Origin: an uncultured Oscillospiraceae bacterium | Lineage (GTDB): Bacteria > Bacillota > Clostridia > Oscillospirales > Oscillospiraceae | Reading direction: 5' to 3' | DNA length: 63,063 nt | Assembly: GCA_947626785.1 (NCBI GenBank) | Contig: CANQTO010000012.1 | Coordinates: 1-63,063, forward strand | Shown: positions 27,493 to 37,054 of the stretch, piece after piece | How the letters are laid out: each line of letters opens with the position of its first letter | How positions within the stretch are numbered: position 1 is the first letter of the stretch | Position numbers and translations under genes: made by a program | Notes under the pieces: model-generated | What the model saw: only the letters and a program-made list of their open reading frames with translations | What the model was told of the DNA's origin: nothing | Databases searched by the model: none

Positions 27493-28595
27493 TCTACCTG
27501 GACAATGCCGCTACCACCCTGATAAAGCCCGCGTCCGTCCAGAGGGCGGTCCTGGAGGCCCTGGGCTCCATGGCCAGCCCCGGCCGGGGCGGACATCCGC
27601 CCGCCATGAAGGCGGCGGAGACGGTGTTCAACTGCCGCCTGGCCGCGGCGGAGCTGTTCCGTGTGCCGGAGCCGGAGCAGGTGGTCTTCACCCTGAACGC
27701 CACCCACGCGCTGAACATCGCCATCCATTCCCTGGCAAAGAAGGGGACCCGGGTGCTCATCTCCGGCTTTGAGCACAACTCCGTCACCCGGCCGCTGAAC
27801 GCCCTGGGCGCGGACGTGACCGTGTTCGGGCAGGAGCTCTTTGACCGGGAGGCGGTGCTGGAGGACTTTAAGAAAAAGCTCCCCGGCGCGCAGCTGGCCG
27901 TCTGCACCCATGTGTCCAACGTCTTCGGCTTCGTGCTGCCGGTCTACGAGATCGCGGCCCTGTGCCGGCAGCGGGGCGTGCCGTTGATCGTGGACGCCTC
28001 CCAGTCCGCCGGGGTCCTGGAGCTGGATATGCGCCGGCTGGGGGCGGCCTTTATCGCCATGCCCGGCCACAAGGCCCTCTTTGGGCCCCAGGGCACGGGC
28101 ATCCTGCTCTGCGGCCAGAAGGGCCTGCCCCTGCTCCAGGGGGGCTCCGGCTCGGAGAGCATCCTCCAGCAGATGCCCGACTATCTGCCAGACCGGCTGG
28201 AGGCGGGCACCCACAACGTCTGCGGCATCGCCGGGCTCCTGGCCGGGCTGGAGTACGTCAGGGAGAAGGGGACGGAGGAGATCCTCCGCCATGAGCGGCG
28301 CCTGCTGGCCCAGGCCCGGGAGGAGCTGAAGGACAGCGGCCTGGAGCTCTTTACGGGGCCCGAGGGGAGCCAGTGCGGCGTCCTGTCCCTGCGAAGCCCC
28401 CGCCTGGACTGCGAGACCGCCGCGGCGCTGCTGGCGGAGCAGGGGATCTGCGTCCGGGCGGGACTCCACTGCGCCCCCATTGCCCACCGGAGCGCCGAGA
28501 CTTTGAAGACCGGGACCATCCGCCTGAGCTTCTCCCCCTTTGTGGCGGAGAGGCAGCTTTCGGCGGCCTGCGCCGCCCTGCGGAAGCTGGCCTGA
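27489..28595 (+). CDS. Cysteine desulfurase-family aminotransferase class V
   Basis: 368 residues. Start MIYLDNAATTLIKPASV, His in FEHNSVTRPL, Asp in VDASQSAGV, PLP-binding Lys in MPGHKALFGPQGTG, and C-terminal catalytic Cys in RAGLHCAPIAHRS. It resembles the EF2568-type branch often found with selenium-dependent hydroxylase accessory genes. A role in supplying S or Se to the DUF3343 carrier is inferred from the GTGA overlap. The selenium partners are not present in the window. Confidence 0.87.
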   Translation: MIYLDNAATTLIKPASVQRAVLEALGSMASPGRGGHPPAMKAAETVFNCRLAAAELFRVPEPEQVVFTLNATHALNIAIHSLAKKGTRVLISGFEHNSVTRPLNALGADVTVFGQELFDREAVLEDFKKKLPGAQLAVCTHVSNVFGFVLPVYEIAALCRQRGVPLIVDASQSAGVLELDMRRLGAAFIAMPGHKALFGPQGTGILLCGQKGLPLLQGGSGSESILQQMPDYLPDRLEAGTHNVCGIAGLLAGLEYVREKGTEEILRHERRLLAQAREELKDSGLELFTGPEGSQCGVLSLRSPRLDCETAAALLAEQGICVRAGLHCAPIAHRSAETLKTGTIRLSFSPFVAERQLSAACAALRKLA

Positions 28596-28633
28596 ACGGC
28601 GGACTGCGGAAGAGAAATATAAGCGGTTTCAGG

Positions 28634-28662
28634 TTGCAATTTTTTTACGCTTGCGCTATAAT
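28634..28662 (+). promoter_or_regulatory. Promoter for cdaA operon
   Basis: TTGCAA (28634-28639), 17-bp spacer, TATAAT (28657-28662), 80 bp ahead of cdaA. Confidence 0.7.
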
Positions 28663-28741
28663 ACAATATTAGCAAAATAGTGGCTGACATTCGGTCGAGA
28701 AGAGAAAGCTCCCGCCGCCGGCGGGATACGGAGAAGGATCT

Positions 28742-29629
28742 ATGGAAGTTATCGGCAGCGCGCTGAACGACTTTGCTACGCGCCTGATGTCGATCGGCGT
28801 GACAGACGTGATCGACATCGTGGTGGTGGCCTATCTGATATATAAGATCATCCAGTTTGTCCGCAGGACCAACACCTATAACCTGGCCAAGGGCATCATC
28901 CTGGTCTTCCTGGTGCTCTGGCTGTCGGAGCTGCTCCGGCTGACGATGATCAATTACCTGATCCGCAACCTGATGGAGCTGGGTCTGATCGCGCTGCTGA
29001 TCCTTTTTCAGCCGGAGCTGCGCCGCATCCTGGAGCGGATGGGCAGCAGCCTGACCTCCGGCCGGACCGGGTCCAGCCCGGTGATCGAACGGGCCATCGC
29101 CCAGACCGTCCAGGCCTGCACGGAGATGTCCGCCTCCCGGACCGGGGCCCTGATCATCTTCGAGCGGAACATCTCCCTGGCCAGCATCATGGGCACCGGC
29201 ACCATCATCAATTCCGATGTGACCGCCGAGCTCATCAAGAATATCTTTTTCAATAAGGCCCCTCTGCACGACGGGGCCCTGATCATCCAGAACGCCCGTA
29301 TCGCCGCGGCCGGCTGCGTCCTGCCCCTGACCAAGAGCACCAACCTGAGCAAGGACCTGGGCATGCGGCACCGGGCCGGCATCGGCATGAGCGAGAGCTC
29401 CGACGCGGTGGTGGTCATCGTCTCGGAGGAGACCGGCGCTATCTCGGTGGCTATCGAGGGCATGCTCAAGCGGCACCTGACCGCCGCCACGCTGGACAAG
29501 CTTTTGCACAGCGAGCTGGTGACCGAGGAGCAGGGAGACGACAGACGCGGCATACTGTTCGGCAGCTTGAAGAAGCTGTTCAAGGGGAAAAAGAATGAAC
29601 AAGACAAACCCGATGAAAAGGATCTATAA
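28742..29629 (+). CDS. cdaA: Diadenylate cyclase CdaA
   Basis: 295 residues: three N-terminal membrane helices (about 20-90), then a DisA_N domain with catalytic DGA (PLHDGALII) and RHR (LGMRHRAGIG). It makes c-di-AMP, which controls K+ and osmolyte transport and wall homeostasis. The 3' end overlaps cdaR by 35 bp, the usual cdaA-cdaR pairing. A common third partner, glmM, is not in the window. Confidence 0.95.
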   Translation: MEVIGSALNDFATRLMSIGVTDVIDIVVVAYLIYKIIQFVRRTNTYNLAKGIILVFLVLWLSELLRLTMINYLIRNLMELGLIALLILFQPELRRILERMGSSLTSGRTGSSPVIERAIAQTVQACTEMSASRTGALIIFERNISLASIMGTGTIINSDVTAELIKNIFFNKAPLHDGALIIQNARIAAAGCVLPLTKSTNLSKDLGMRHRAGIGMSESSDAVVVIVSEETGAISVAIEGMLKRHLTAATLDKLLHSELVTEEQGDDRRGILFGSLKKLFKGKKNEQDKPDEKDL

Positions 29630-30863
29630 CAGCCGTTTATTCTGGATCCTGGTGTCCCTGGCGGCGTCCTTTGCCCTGTGGATGTACGTCATCGGCGTGG
29701 ATACCGACGAGTACAGCGCCGTCTTCCGGGACGTGCCTGTCCAACTGGTGGGGGACGAGACCCTGCGGGAGTCCCGAAACCTGGTGATCACCGACCTGGA
29801 CACCAAAGCCGTCACCGTGACGGTGACCGGGCCACGGCGGCTGGTCACCTCCCTGACCTCGGCGGACCTGACGGCCCAGGTGGATGTGAGCCGCCTGACC
29901 CGGGCCTCCTATACCTCCCAGCAGGTGAACATCGTCTTCCCCAGCAGCGTGTCCGGCAGCGTCCAGGCCACCCGCCGGACGCCGGAGGCGGTGAGCTTCA
30001 TGGTGGCGAACCTGACCAAGAAGGACGTGCCAGTCCGGGGCGGCTTTGCCGGGACCCTGGAGGAGGGCTATACCGCCGAGTCGCCGGTGTTCAGCCCCTC
30101 CGTCATCACGGTCTACGGCTCCGAGGCCTATCTGCAAAATATCGACTACGCCTGGGTCACCTTCGGGCAGGACATGGTGGTCTCCAGCACCTACAGCGTG
30201 GACACGGGCTTTACCCTCATGGACACCAATGGCGAGCCCTGCACCTATGAGAACCTGACCTTCTCCGACGACACGGTCGAGGCGGCGCTGCCGGTGCTCC
30301 AGGTCAAGCAGGTGCCCCTGGATGTGGATCTGATCGAGGGGGCCGGGGCCACCCGGGCCACCACCAAGATCTCCATCGAGCCGGAGTTCGTGACCCTGGC
30401 CGGGGACTCCGCCATCCTGGGCGGGCTGAACAAGATCGTCCTGGGGACCATCGATCTGACGGACTTCTCCACCACCTACAGCGAGACCTACTCCATCACG
30501 GTGGACAACGAGCTGCGGAACCTGACCGGCGTCACGGAGGCCACGGTCAGTGTGGAGGTGGTGGGCCTGGAGACCCGGACCTACAGCGTCACGAACCTGT
30601 CCTATACCAACCTGCCCGAGGGCCTGGAGGCGGAGATCATGACCGAGACGGTGGACGTGGTGCTCCGGGGCACGGCAGAACAGCTGGACGCCGTCAAGAG
30701 TGAGAACATCCGGGCCGTGGCCGACCTGACCGATTATAAGGACTCCACCGGGACCTATATGGTGCCCGTCCGCTTCCGCATCGACGGGGACACGGCGGTG
30801 GGCGCCATCGGCGAGACCGGGGACTACACCGTCTCTATTGAGATAAGGAAGGCGAAAGCATGA
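29595..30863 (+). CDS. cdaR: CdaA regulatory protein CdaR (YbbR domains)
   Basis: 422 residues: one N-terminal membrane helix (LFWILVSLAASFALWMYVIG) and about four YbbR repeats outside the membrane, recognisable from recurring strands (VTVTGPRRLVTSLTSADLTAQVDVSRL, VTLAGDSAILGGLNKIVLGTIDL, VVLRGTAEQLDAVKSENIRAVADL). It modulates CdaA. ATG 29595 is preferred because AAGGGGAAAAAG lies upstream; the ATG at 29613 has none. The stop overlaps the next gene as ATGA. Confidence 0.92.
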   Translation: MNKTNPMKRIYNSRLFWILVSLAASFALWMYVIGVDTDEYSAVFRDVPVQLVGDETLRESRNLVITDLDTKAVTVTVTGPRRLVTSLTSADLTAQVDVSRLTRASYTSQQVNIVFPSSVSGSVQATRRTPEAVSFMVANLTKKDVPVRGGFAGTLEEGYTAESPVFSPSVITVYGSEAYLQNIDYAWVTFGQDMVVSSTYSVDTGFTLMDTNGEPCTYENLTFSDDTVEAALPVLQVKQVPLDVDLIEGAGATRATTKISIEPEFVTLAGDSAILGGLNKIVLGTIDLTDFSTTYSETYSITVDNELRNLTGVTEATVSVEVVGLETRTYSVTNLSYTNLPEGLEAEIMTETVDVVLRGTAEQLDAVKSENIRAVADLTDYKDSTGTYMVPVRFRIDGDTAVGAIGETGDYTVSIEIRKAKA

Positions 30864-31270
30864 CACAGGATGCCGTTGTGACCAAGCTCCTGCCCCAGGG
30901 CATGGCCGAGGTGGCCGTGGCCCGCTCCACCGCCTGCGGCGGCAGCTGCGGGCACTGCGAGAGCTGCGTGTTCCAGAGCGAGCTGAAGACCCCCGCCCGG
31001 AACCTGGTCCAGGCCCGGCCGGGACAGAAGGTGGTCATCGCCAGCCGCTCCTCCACGGTCTTCCGGGCCGCGGCCCTGGTGTACCTGGTGCCCATCCTGC
31101 TGCTGCTGGCGGGCTACGCCCTGGCCGCCCTGGCCGGAGCGGGAGAGGGGCTGTGCATCGCGTGCAGCTTTTTGGGCCTGCTGCTGGGGGCGGGGCTGGT
31201 GGTCCTGTCCCAGCGCCTGCGCAAGGGCGAGGCCCCCATCGAATTCGATATCGTCAGTATTGAGGAATGA
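30860..31270 (+). CDS. RseC/MucC-family SoxR-reducing-system-like protein
   Basis: 136 residues: an N-terminal Cys cluster (TACGGSCGHCESCVF), then two hydrophobic helices (about 72-92 and 98-118) separated by a short Gly-rich turn. This is the RseC_MucC pattern, a membrane protein likely to hold an Fe-S or redox centre and often tied to Rnf electron transport. ATGA overlap with cdaR. Confidence 0.85.
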   Translation: MTQDAVVTKLLPQGMAEVAVARSTACGGSCGHCESCVFQSELKTPARNLVQARPGQKVVIASRSSTVFRAAALVYLVPILLLLAGYALAALAGAGEGLCIACSFLGLLLGAGLVVLSQRLRKGEAPIEFDIVSIEE

Positions 31271-31274
31271 AGCT

Positions 31275-32153
31275 ATGATCAAGAGCATGACCGGCTACGG
31301 CAGCGCCAAGGGCGCGGCCGAGGGCCTGGAGATCAGCGTGGAGCTGAAAAGCGTCAACAACCGCTATCTGGATACCTCTGTGCGGATGCCCCGGGGCTTC
31401 CTCTTTGCCGAGGAGAAGGTCAAATCCGCCGTGCAGAGCCACATCAGCCGGGGCAAGGTGGACGTGTTCGTCACCATCAACTCCTCCGCCGCCGGGGATA
31501 TGGCGGTGCGGGTGAACGAGCCGCTGCTGAAGGGCTATCTGGAGGCGGTGGACCACATCGCCCAGGAGTACGGCCTGGCAAACGACCTGACCGCCCTCAG
31601 CGCCGCCCGCTTCCCAGAGGTCCTGTCCGTGGAGAAGAAGGAGCTGGACGCCGAGGCCATCTCGGCGGGCATTCTGGCCGTGACGGAGCAGGCCCTGGAG
31701 GACTTCGACGCCATGCGCCTGCGGGAGGGGGAGAAGCTCCGGGAGGACGTGCTTAACCGGCTGGACGCCATCGGCGCGCTGGTCTCCGCCGTGGAGGCCA
31801 AGGCCCCGGAGACCGTGGAGGCCTACCGCCGCCGCCTCCGCCAGAAGATGGAGGAGGTCCTGGGCACGGCGGGCGTGGAGGAGAGCCGCATTCTGGCCGA
31901 GGCCGCCATCTATGCCGACCATATCGCCGTGGATGAGGAGACCGTCCGGCTGCGCAGCCACATGGCCCAGCTGGAGGGCATGATCGACGGCGGCTCACCC
32001 ATCGGCCGGAAGCTGGACTTTCTGATCCAGGAGTTCAACCGGGAGGCCAACACCATCGGCTCCAAGTGCCAGAACTCCGAAATCGCCTACACGGTGGTGG
32101 AGCTGAAATCCGAGATCGAGAAGATCCGGGAGCAGATCCAGAACGTGGAATAG
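31275..32153 (+). CDS. yicC: YicC-family endoribonuclease
   Basis: 292 residues with N-terminal [40 protein letters not shown] and C-terminal EVNRE-type motif [49 protein letters not shown], both diagnostic. YicC-family proteins are stress-related RNases; yicC next to remA and gmk is standard in Firmicutes. ATG 31275 gives the family N-terminus; an upstream in-frame codon is not needed. Confidence 0.93.
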   Translation: MIKSMTGYGSAKGAAEGLEISVELKSVNNRYLDTSVRMPRGFLFAEEKVKSAVQSHISRGKVDVFVTINSSAAGDMAVRVNEPLLKGYLEAVDHIAQEYGLANDLTALSAARFPEVLSVEKKELDAEAISAGILAVTEQALEDFDAMRLREGEKLREDVLNRLDAIGALVSAVEAKAPETVEAYRRRLRQKMEEVLGTAGVEESRILAEAAIYADHIAVDEETVRLRSHMAQLEGMIDGGSPIGRKLDFLIQEFNREANTIGSKCQNSEIAYTVVELKSEIEKIREQIQNVE

Positions 32154-32161
32154 GAGGGACC

Positions 32162-32410
32162 ATGAAGCTGGTGGGAATTGGCTTCGGGAACCTGGTTTCC
32201 GCGGAGCGGGTGGTCTCTATCCTGAGCCCGGACTCGGCGCCCATCAAGCGCATGATCCAGGACCAGCGGGAGAAGGGCCTGCTGGTGGATGCCTCCTTTG
32301 GCCGGAGCACCCGGTCGGTCCTGCTGATGGACAGCGGGAATGTGATCTTATCGGCGCTGCCGCCGGAGACCCTGGCGGAGCGCTTCCAGGAAAAAACTCA
32401 GCAAGAGTGA
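32162..32410 (+). CDS. remA: RemA-family extracellular matrix regulator (DUF370)
   Basis: 82 residues: [32 protein letters not shown] and [33 protein letters not shown] match RemA throughout. In Bacillus it is a DNA-binding ring protein that activates matrix and osmoprotection genes. SD GGAGG 5 nt before the ATG; lies between yicC and gmk as usual. Confidence 0.95.
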   Translation: MKLVGIGFGNLVSAERVVSILSPDSAPIKRMIQDQREKGLLVDASFGRSTRSVLLMDSGNVILSALPPETLAERFQEKTQQE

Positions 32411-32426
32411 CAGGAGGACAGAGCTT

Positions 32427-33032
32427 ATGAACAAAAGAGGCAGATTGATCGTGCTCTCCGGCCCCTCCGGGGCGGGCAAGAGCACCGTGGTCTTCAAGGC
32501 TGTCGAGGGGAGAGACGACGTGTGCTTTTCCACCTCGGTGACCACCCGCAAGCCCAGGCCCAGCGAGGTGGACGGGCGGGAGTACTTCTTCGTAGAGCCA
32601 GACCGCTTCAAGGAGATGGTGGCCAACGGCGAGCTGCTGGAGCACGCCGAGTACGTGGCCAACTCCTACGGCACCCCCCGGGCCTATGTGGAGAGCAAGT
32701 TGAACGAGGGGCTGAACGTGCTGCTGGACATCGAGGTCCAGGGCGCCCGTCAGGTCAACCAGAGCATGCCCGAGGCGGTGAAGATCTTCATCATCCCCCC
32801 CTCCATGGAGGAGCTGAAGCGCCGGCTCCAGGGCCGGGGCACCGACACGGAGCGGGCCATCGAGGCCCGGCTCATCCGGGCAAAACAGGAGTACGCCGAG
32901 GCGGACTTCTATGACTACATCCTCGTCAACGACGACGCGGACCGGGCCGCTGCGGAGCTCTCTGCCATCATCACCGCCGAGAACTGCCGGGCCTTCCTCC
33001 GCGAGAATCTGCTCAAGCAGGAGCAGGATTAA
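32427..33032 (+). CDS. gmk: Guanylate kinase
   Basis: 201 residues with P-loop LSGPSGAGKST near residue 10, the GMP-binding TSVTTRKPRPSEVDGREYFFV and the GTPRAYVESKLNEGLNVLLDIEVQGARQV segment. Converts GMP to GDP; essential, and also sensitive to (p)ppGpp in Firmicutes. SD AGGAGG upstream. Confidence 0.97.
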   Translation: MNKRGRLIVLSGPSGAGKSTVVFKAVEGRDDVCFSTSVTTRKPRPSEVDGREYFFVEPDRFKEMVANGELLEHAEYVANSYGTPRAYVESKLNEGLNVLLDIEVQGARQVNQSMPEAVKIFIIPPSMEELKRRLQGRGTDTERAIEARLIRAKQEYAEADFYDYILVNDDADRAAAELSAIITAENCRAFLRENLLKQEQD

Positions 33033-33088
33033 AAAGGTAAAAAACTCTTATAATTTTCTGTATATCATTTAAAAGGAGAAAAACCGCT

Positions 33089-33277
33089 ATGATGCTCTAT
33101 CCCCCGGTGGCAGAGCTGGTCGACAAGATCGGCAGCCGCTATCAGCTTGTGAACCTGGTGGCCCGCAGGGCCCGCGCCATCTCCGCCGAGGCGGAGGAAA
33201 ATCAGATCCCCCTGGAGAGAAAGCCCGTCTCCGCCGCCATCGACGAGGTGTACACCGGCAAGCTTTCCATCAAGTGA
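33089..33277 (+). CDS. rpoZ: RNA polymerase omega subunit
   Basis: 62 residues. PVAELVDKIGSRYQLVNLVARRARAI matches the omega helix region and KPVSAAIDEVYTGKLSI the C-terminal part. It stabilises the beta-prime subunit. SD AAAAGGAGAAAA precedes the ATG. Placed between gmk and priA as in most Firmicutes. Confidence 0.93.
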   Translation: MMLYPPVAELVDKIGSRYQLVNLVARRARAISAEAEENQIPLERKPVSAAIDEVYTGKLSIK

Positions 33278-33300
33278 TTTTTAAGGAGCTGTGATGCCGC

Positions 33301-35547
33301 GTGCCGCAACAGATCGCCAAAATCGCGGTGTCCGCCGCCACATACTGGATCGACCGGCCCTATGACTATCTGGTGCCGGAGGAGCTGGAGGGGAAAGCCC
33401 TCCCCGGCGCGAGGGTCTATGTGCCCTTCGCCAGAGGCAACCGCCGGAGCGAGGGGGTCATTCTGGCTCTCAGCCCCCGGAGCGAATACGAAAATCTGAA
33501 GAGTATCCTGGCCGTGCTGGACGACAGCCCGGTGCTGAGCCAGGAGCAGCTGAAGCTGGCCCTGTTCATGCGGGACCGCTTCTTCTGTACGGTCTATGAC
33601 GCGGTGAAGGCCATTCTCCCGGCGGGCCTCTGGTTTGCCGGGGACGGGAAGCGCCGCGTCAACGACAAGACGGTGGAGATGGCCCGCCTGGCCCTGCCCG
33701 GCGAGGACGCCGCCGCCATCGCCGACAGCAAGCGCCGCCGCAGTCCCATGCAGGCGGCGCTGCTGGATATGCTGTGCAGCTTCCAGGCCCTGCCTACGGC
33801 GGACCTGCTGCGGCACACGGGGGCCTCCCGGCAGTCCCTGAAGGCCCTGTGCGGCCAAAACCTGGTGGAGCTCTATCAGCGGGAGGTCTTTCGCCGCCCG
33901 GCTATCCACCTGGGGGAGACGGAGCCTCTGCCGGTGCTGAGCCCGGAGCAGCAAAAGGCCTATGAGGGCATCGCGGAGCTGGCCGCCTCCGGCAAGGCCG
34001 GGGCCGCCCTGCTGTTCGGCGTCACCGGCAGCGGAAAGACCAGCGTGTACATGCACCTGATCCGCGCCCAGCTGGACCGGGGCCGCTCGGCGATCCTGCT
34101 GGTGCCGGAGATCGCGCTGACGCCCCAAATGATCCAGACCTTTTCCGCCCGCTTCGGGGATCAGGTGGCCGTGATGCACTCCAGCCTCTCCCCCGGAGAG
34201 CGGACCGACGAGTGGAAGCGCATCAAAAGCGGCAAGGCCCGGGTGGTCATCGGCACCCGCAGCGCGGTGTTCGCCCCGGTAGTGGACCTGGGGCTCATCA
34301 TCATCGACGAGGAGCAGGAGGAGACCTATAAATCCGAAAACTCCCCCCGCTACAGCGCCCGGGACGTGGCCAAATACCGCTGCGCCAAGGCGAACTGCCT
34401 GCTGCTGCTGGGCTCGGCCACGCCGGATATCGTCAGCCGCTACAACGCCCAGACCGGGCGTTACGCCTATTTCAGCCTGCCCAGCCGCTACAGCGACGCA
34501 GGCCTGCCCACGGTGCGGATCGTGGACATGAAAAAGGAGCTGCGCCAGGGAAACGGCGGCAACATCAGCGCCCCTCTGCGCCAGGAGCTGGAGACGAACA
34601 TCGGGCGGGGGGAGCAGAGCATCCTCTTCCTCAACCGCCGGGGAGCCCACAAGCTGGTCAGCTGCGGGGAGTGCGGCTACACCTACCGCTGCCCCCGGTG
34701 CAGCGTGTCTCTGACCTACCACAGCTTCAACCGCCGCCTCATGTGCCACTACTGCGGCTACTCCCGCCGCCTGGACGACCAGTGCCCGGACTGCGGCGGC
34801 CTGCTGAAATTCATCGGCGCGGGGACCCAGCTGGTGGAGGAGGAGCTGAAGGAGCTCTTCCCGGACACCCCCATCCTCCGGGTGGACACGGACACCGTGA
34901 CTCCCGCCGGCTCCCACGAGCTGCTGTTCCGGCAGTTCCGGGAGGAGAATATCCCCATCATGGTGGGCACCCAGATGGTGACCAAGGGGCTGAATTTTGA
35001 AAACGTGACCCTGGTGGGCGTCATTTCCGCCGACCAGAGCCTTTACGCCGGGGATTACCGGGCGGGGGAGAGGACCTTCTCCCTGCTGACTCAGGTGGTG
35101 GGCCGCAGCGGCCGGGGCGATAAGCCGGGCCGGGCCCTCATCCAGACCTTTACCCCGGACAACGAGACCATCCGCCAGGCCGCCCGGCAGGATTACGAGG
35201 ACTTCTACCGCTCTGAGCTGGAGCTGCGCCGCCTCCAGGGGACGCCCCCCTTCCGGGACATCCTGGCCGTCACCGCCTCCGGGCAGGACGAGGACAATGT
35301 GCTCCGGGCCTGCCGCCAGTTCAAACGGCGGCTGGAGCAGTCGACCCTGCGCCGGGAGCTGACGGTGCTGGGCCCCACGCCGCTGCCGGTGGTGAAGGTC
35401 AACAACCGCTACCGCTACCGGATCAACATCAGCTGTACCGCTACCGGGGAGATCCGCTCCCTGATCGGGGCGCTGCTGGTGGAATTCGGCGGGGACAAGA
35501 GCTTCCGGGGCGTCTCCCTCTTCGCGGACAACGATCCGTGGGATTAG
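33301..35547 (+). CDS. priA: Primosomal protein N' (replication restart helicase)
   Basis: 748 residues: N-terminal 3'-DNA-binding domain (IDRPYDYLVPEELEGKALPGARVYVPF), helicase domain with Walker A GVTGSGKTSVY near residue 240, DEEQEETYKSENSPRY, and paired zinc motifs (CGECGYTYRCPRCSVSL ... CHYCGYSRRLDDQCPDCGG). C-terminal helicase motif QVVGRSGRGDKPG. GTG 33301 is forced: an in-frame TGA lies three codons upstream. AAGGAG is 12 nt away, longer than ideal. Confidence 0.96.
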   Translation: MPQQIAKIAVSAATYWIDRPYDYLVPEELEGKALPGARVYVPFARGNRRSEGVILALSPRSEYENLKSILAVLDDSPVLSQEQLKLALFMRDRFFCTVYDAVKAILPAGLWFAGDGKRRVNDKTVEMARLALPGEDAAAIADSKRRRSPMQAALLDMLCSFQALPTADLLRHTGASRQSLKALCGQNLVELYQREVFRRPAIHLGETEPLPVLSPEQQKAYEGIAELAASGKAGAALLFGVTGSGKTSVYMHLIRAQLDRGRSAILLVPEIALTPQMIQTFSARFGDQVAVMHSSLSPGERTDEWKRIKSGKARVVIGTRSAVFAPVVDLGLIIIDEEQEETYKSENSPRYSARDVAKYRCAKANCLLLLGSATPDIVSRYNAQTGRYAYFSLPSRYSDAGLPTVRIVDMKKELRQGNGGNISAPLRQELETNIGRGEQSILFLNRRGAHKLVSCGECGYTYRCPRCSVSLTYHSFNRRLMCHYCGYSRRLDDQCPDCGGLLKFIGAGTQLVEEELKELFPDTPILRVDTDTVTPAGSHELLFRQFREENIPIMVGTQMVTKGLNFENVTLVGVISADQSLYAGDYRAGERTFSLLTQVVGRSGRGDKPGRALIQTFTPDNETIRQAARQDYEDFYRSELELRRLQGTPPFRDILAVTASGQDEDNVLRACRQFKRRLEQSTLRRELTVLGPTPLPVVKVNNRYRYRINISCTATGEIRSLIGALLVEFGGDKSFRGVSLFADNDPWD

Positions 35548-35606
35548 CCGATTTGTATATTGTATATTAAGAAGCCGCCTCTGGCGGCGGAATGGAGATA
35601 AATGCT

Positions 35607-36104
35607 ATGGCGCTTCGCAATATTCTGACTCAGGACGAGCCCGCCCTGTACAAAAAATGCCGCCCCGTGACGGACTTTAACCCCCGGCTGCACCAGCTGC
35701 TGGACGATATGGCCGAGACCTTGACCAAGGCCAACGGCGTGGGCCTGGCCGCCCCCCAGGTGGGGGTGCTGCGCCGGGCGGTGCTGGTGCTGGAGACCAA
35801 TGTGCCCGAGGGGGAGCCGGAGCGGGTGATCGAGCTTGTGAACCCCGAGATCATCGAGAGCTCCGGAGAGCAGAACGGGGCCGAGGGCTGCCTCAGCGTC
35901 CCTGGCGAGTACGGCCTGGTCAAGCGCCCTATGAAGGTGAAGGTCCGGGCCCAGGACCGCTTCGGCAATTGGTTCGAGGCGGAGGGAGAGGGCCTGACCG
36001 CCCGCTGCTTCTGCCATGAGCTGGACCACCTGGAGGGCATCGTCTTTACCTCCAAGGCCGAGCGGATACTGAGCCAGGAAGAGCTGGACAGCGGAGAATA
36101 CTGA
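35607..36104 (+). CDS. def: Peptide deformylase
   Basis: 165 residues with all three deformylase motifs: GVGLAAPQVG, EGCLSVP and HELDHLEG (metal-binding Cys and two His, catalytic Glu). Removes formyl from nascent N-terminal Met; works with fmt, the next gene. ATG 35607 has GGAG 9 nt upstream; an in-frame ATG at 35592 lies before that site. Confidence 0.96.
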   Translation: MALRNILTQDEPALYKKCRPVTDFNPRLHQLLDDMAETLTKANGVGLAAPQVGVLRRAVLVLETNVPEGEPERVIELVNPEIIESSGEQNGAEGCLSVPGEYGLVKRPMKVKVRAQDRFGNWFEAEGEGLTARCFCHELDHLEGIVFTSKAERILSQEELDSGEY

Positions 36105-36130
36105 TCATTTAACAGCCGGAGGAACGGACA

Positions 36131-37051
36131 TTGCGCATCGTCTTTATGGGCACGCCGGATTTTGCCGCCGCGTCCCTGCAAACCCTGATCGAAAACGGCC
36201 GGGCGCCCCTGGCCGTGTTTACCCAGCCGGACCGGCCCCGGGGCCGGGGGATGGACCTGAGCTATTCCCCGGTGAAGGAGCTGGCGCTGGAGCATGACCT
36301 GCCTGTCTACCAGCCCGAGACCCTCCGGGACGGGGCGGCGCTGGAGCTGCTGAAGTCCCTGGAGCCGGACATCCTGGCGGTGGTGGCCTACGGGCGCATC
36401 CTGCCGGGGGAATTCCTGAGCCTGCCCCGTTACGGGGCGGTGAACGTCCACGGCTCCCTGCTGCCCAAGTACCGGGGCGCGGCGCCCATCCAGTGGGCGG
36501 TGCTCAACGGGGACAAGGTCACCGGCGTCAGCACCATGTACCTGGCTAAGGAGATGGACAGCGGGGACATCATCTACACGGAGGAGACAGAGATCGGGGA
36601 GTTCGAGACCTCCGGCCAGCTCTTTGACCGCTTGAAGGAGATGGGGGCCCGGCTGCTGCTGAAAACTCTGGAGGACATCGAGAGGGGCACAGCCCCCCGC
36701 CGCCCCCAGGACCCCAGCCAGGCAAGCTTTGCCTCGCCTCTGGACAAGTCCCTCTGCCCCATCCAATGGAACAAAACGCCGAGGGAGATCGTCAAGCAGA
36801 TATACGGCCTCCAGCCCTGGCCGGTGGCCACGATGGACCTGGAGGGGCTGAGCTGCAAGGTCTTTTCCGCCGCCTACACGGAAAACCGGACGGAGAAGGC
36901 GCCGGGGAGCCCGGTCAGCGCCGGGAAGAACGGCCTCGAGATAGCCTGCGCCGGCGGGGAGACCCTGCTCATCACCGAGCTCCAGGCCCCCGGCAAAAAG
37001 CGCATGGCCGCGGCGGATTTCCTCCGGGGACATCCGCTGAAGGGACTCTGA
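36131..37051 (+). CDS. fmt: Methionyl-tRNA formyltransferase
   Basis: 306 residues. N-terminus RIVFMGTPDFAAASLQTLIENG, 10-formyl-THF/catalytic motif VNVHGSLLPKYRGAAPIQWAVLNGDKVTGVSTMYL, C-terminal OB-like domain. Formylates initiator Met-tRNA. TTG start at 36131 with GGAGG 8 nt upstream. The codon before the next gene is only 3 bp from the rsmB start. Confidence 0.96.
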   Translation: MRIVFMGTPDFAAASLQTLIENGRAPLAVFTQPDRPRGRGMDLSYSPVKELALEHDLPVYQPETLRDGAALELLKSLEPDILAVVAYGRILPGEFLSLPRYGAVNVHGSLLPKYRGAAPIQWAVLNGDKVTGVSTMYLAKEMDSGDIIYTEETEIGEFETSGQLFDRLKEMGARLLLKTLEDIERGTAPRRPQDPSQASFASPLDKSLCPIQWNKTPREIVKQIYGLQPWPVATMDLEGLSCKVFSAAYTENRTEKAPGSPVSAGKNGLEIACAGGETLLITELQAPGKKRMAAADFLRGHPLKGL

Positions 37052-37054
37052 GCC

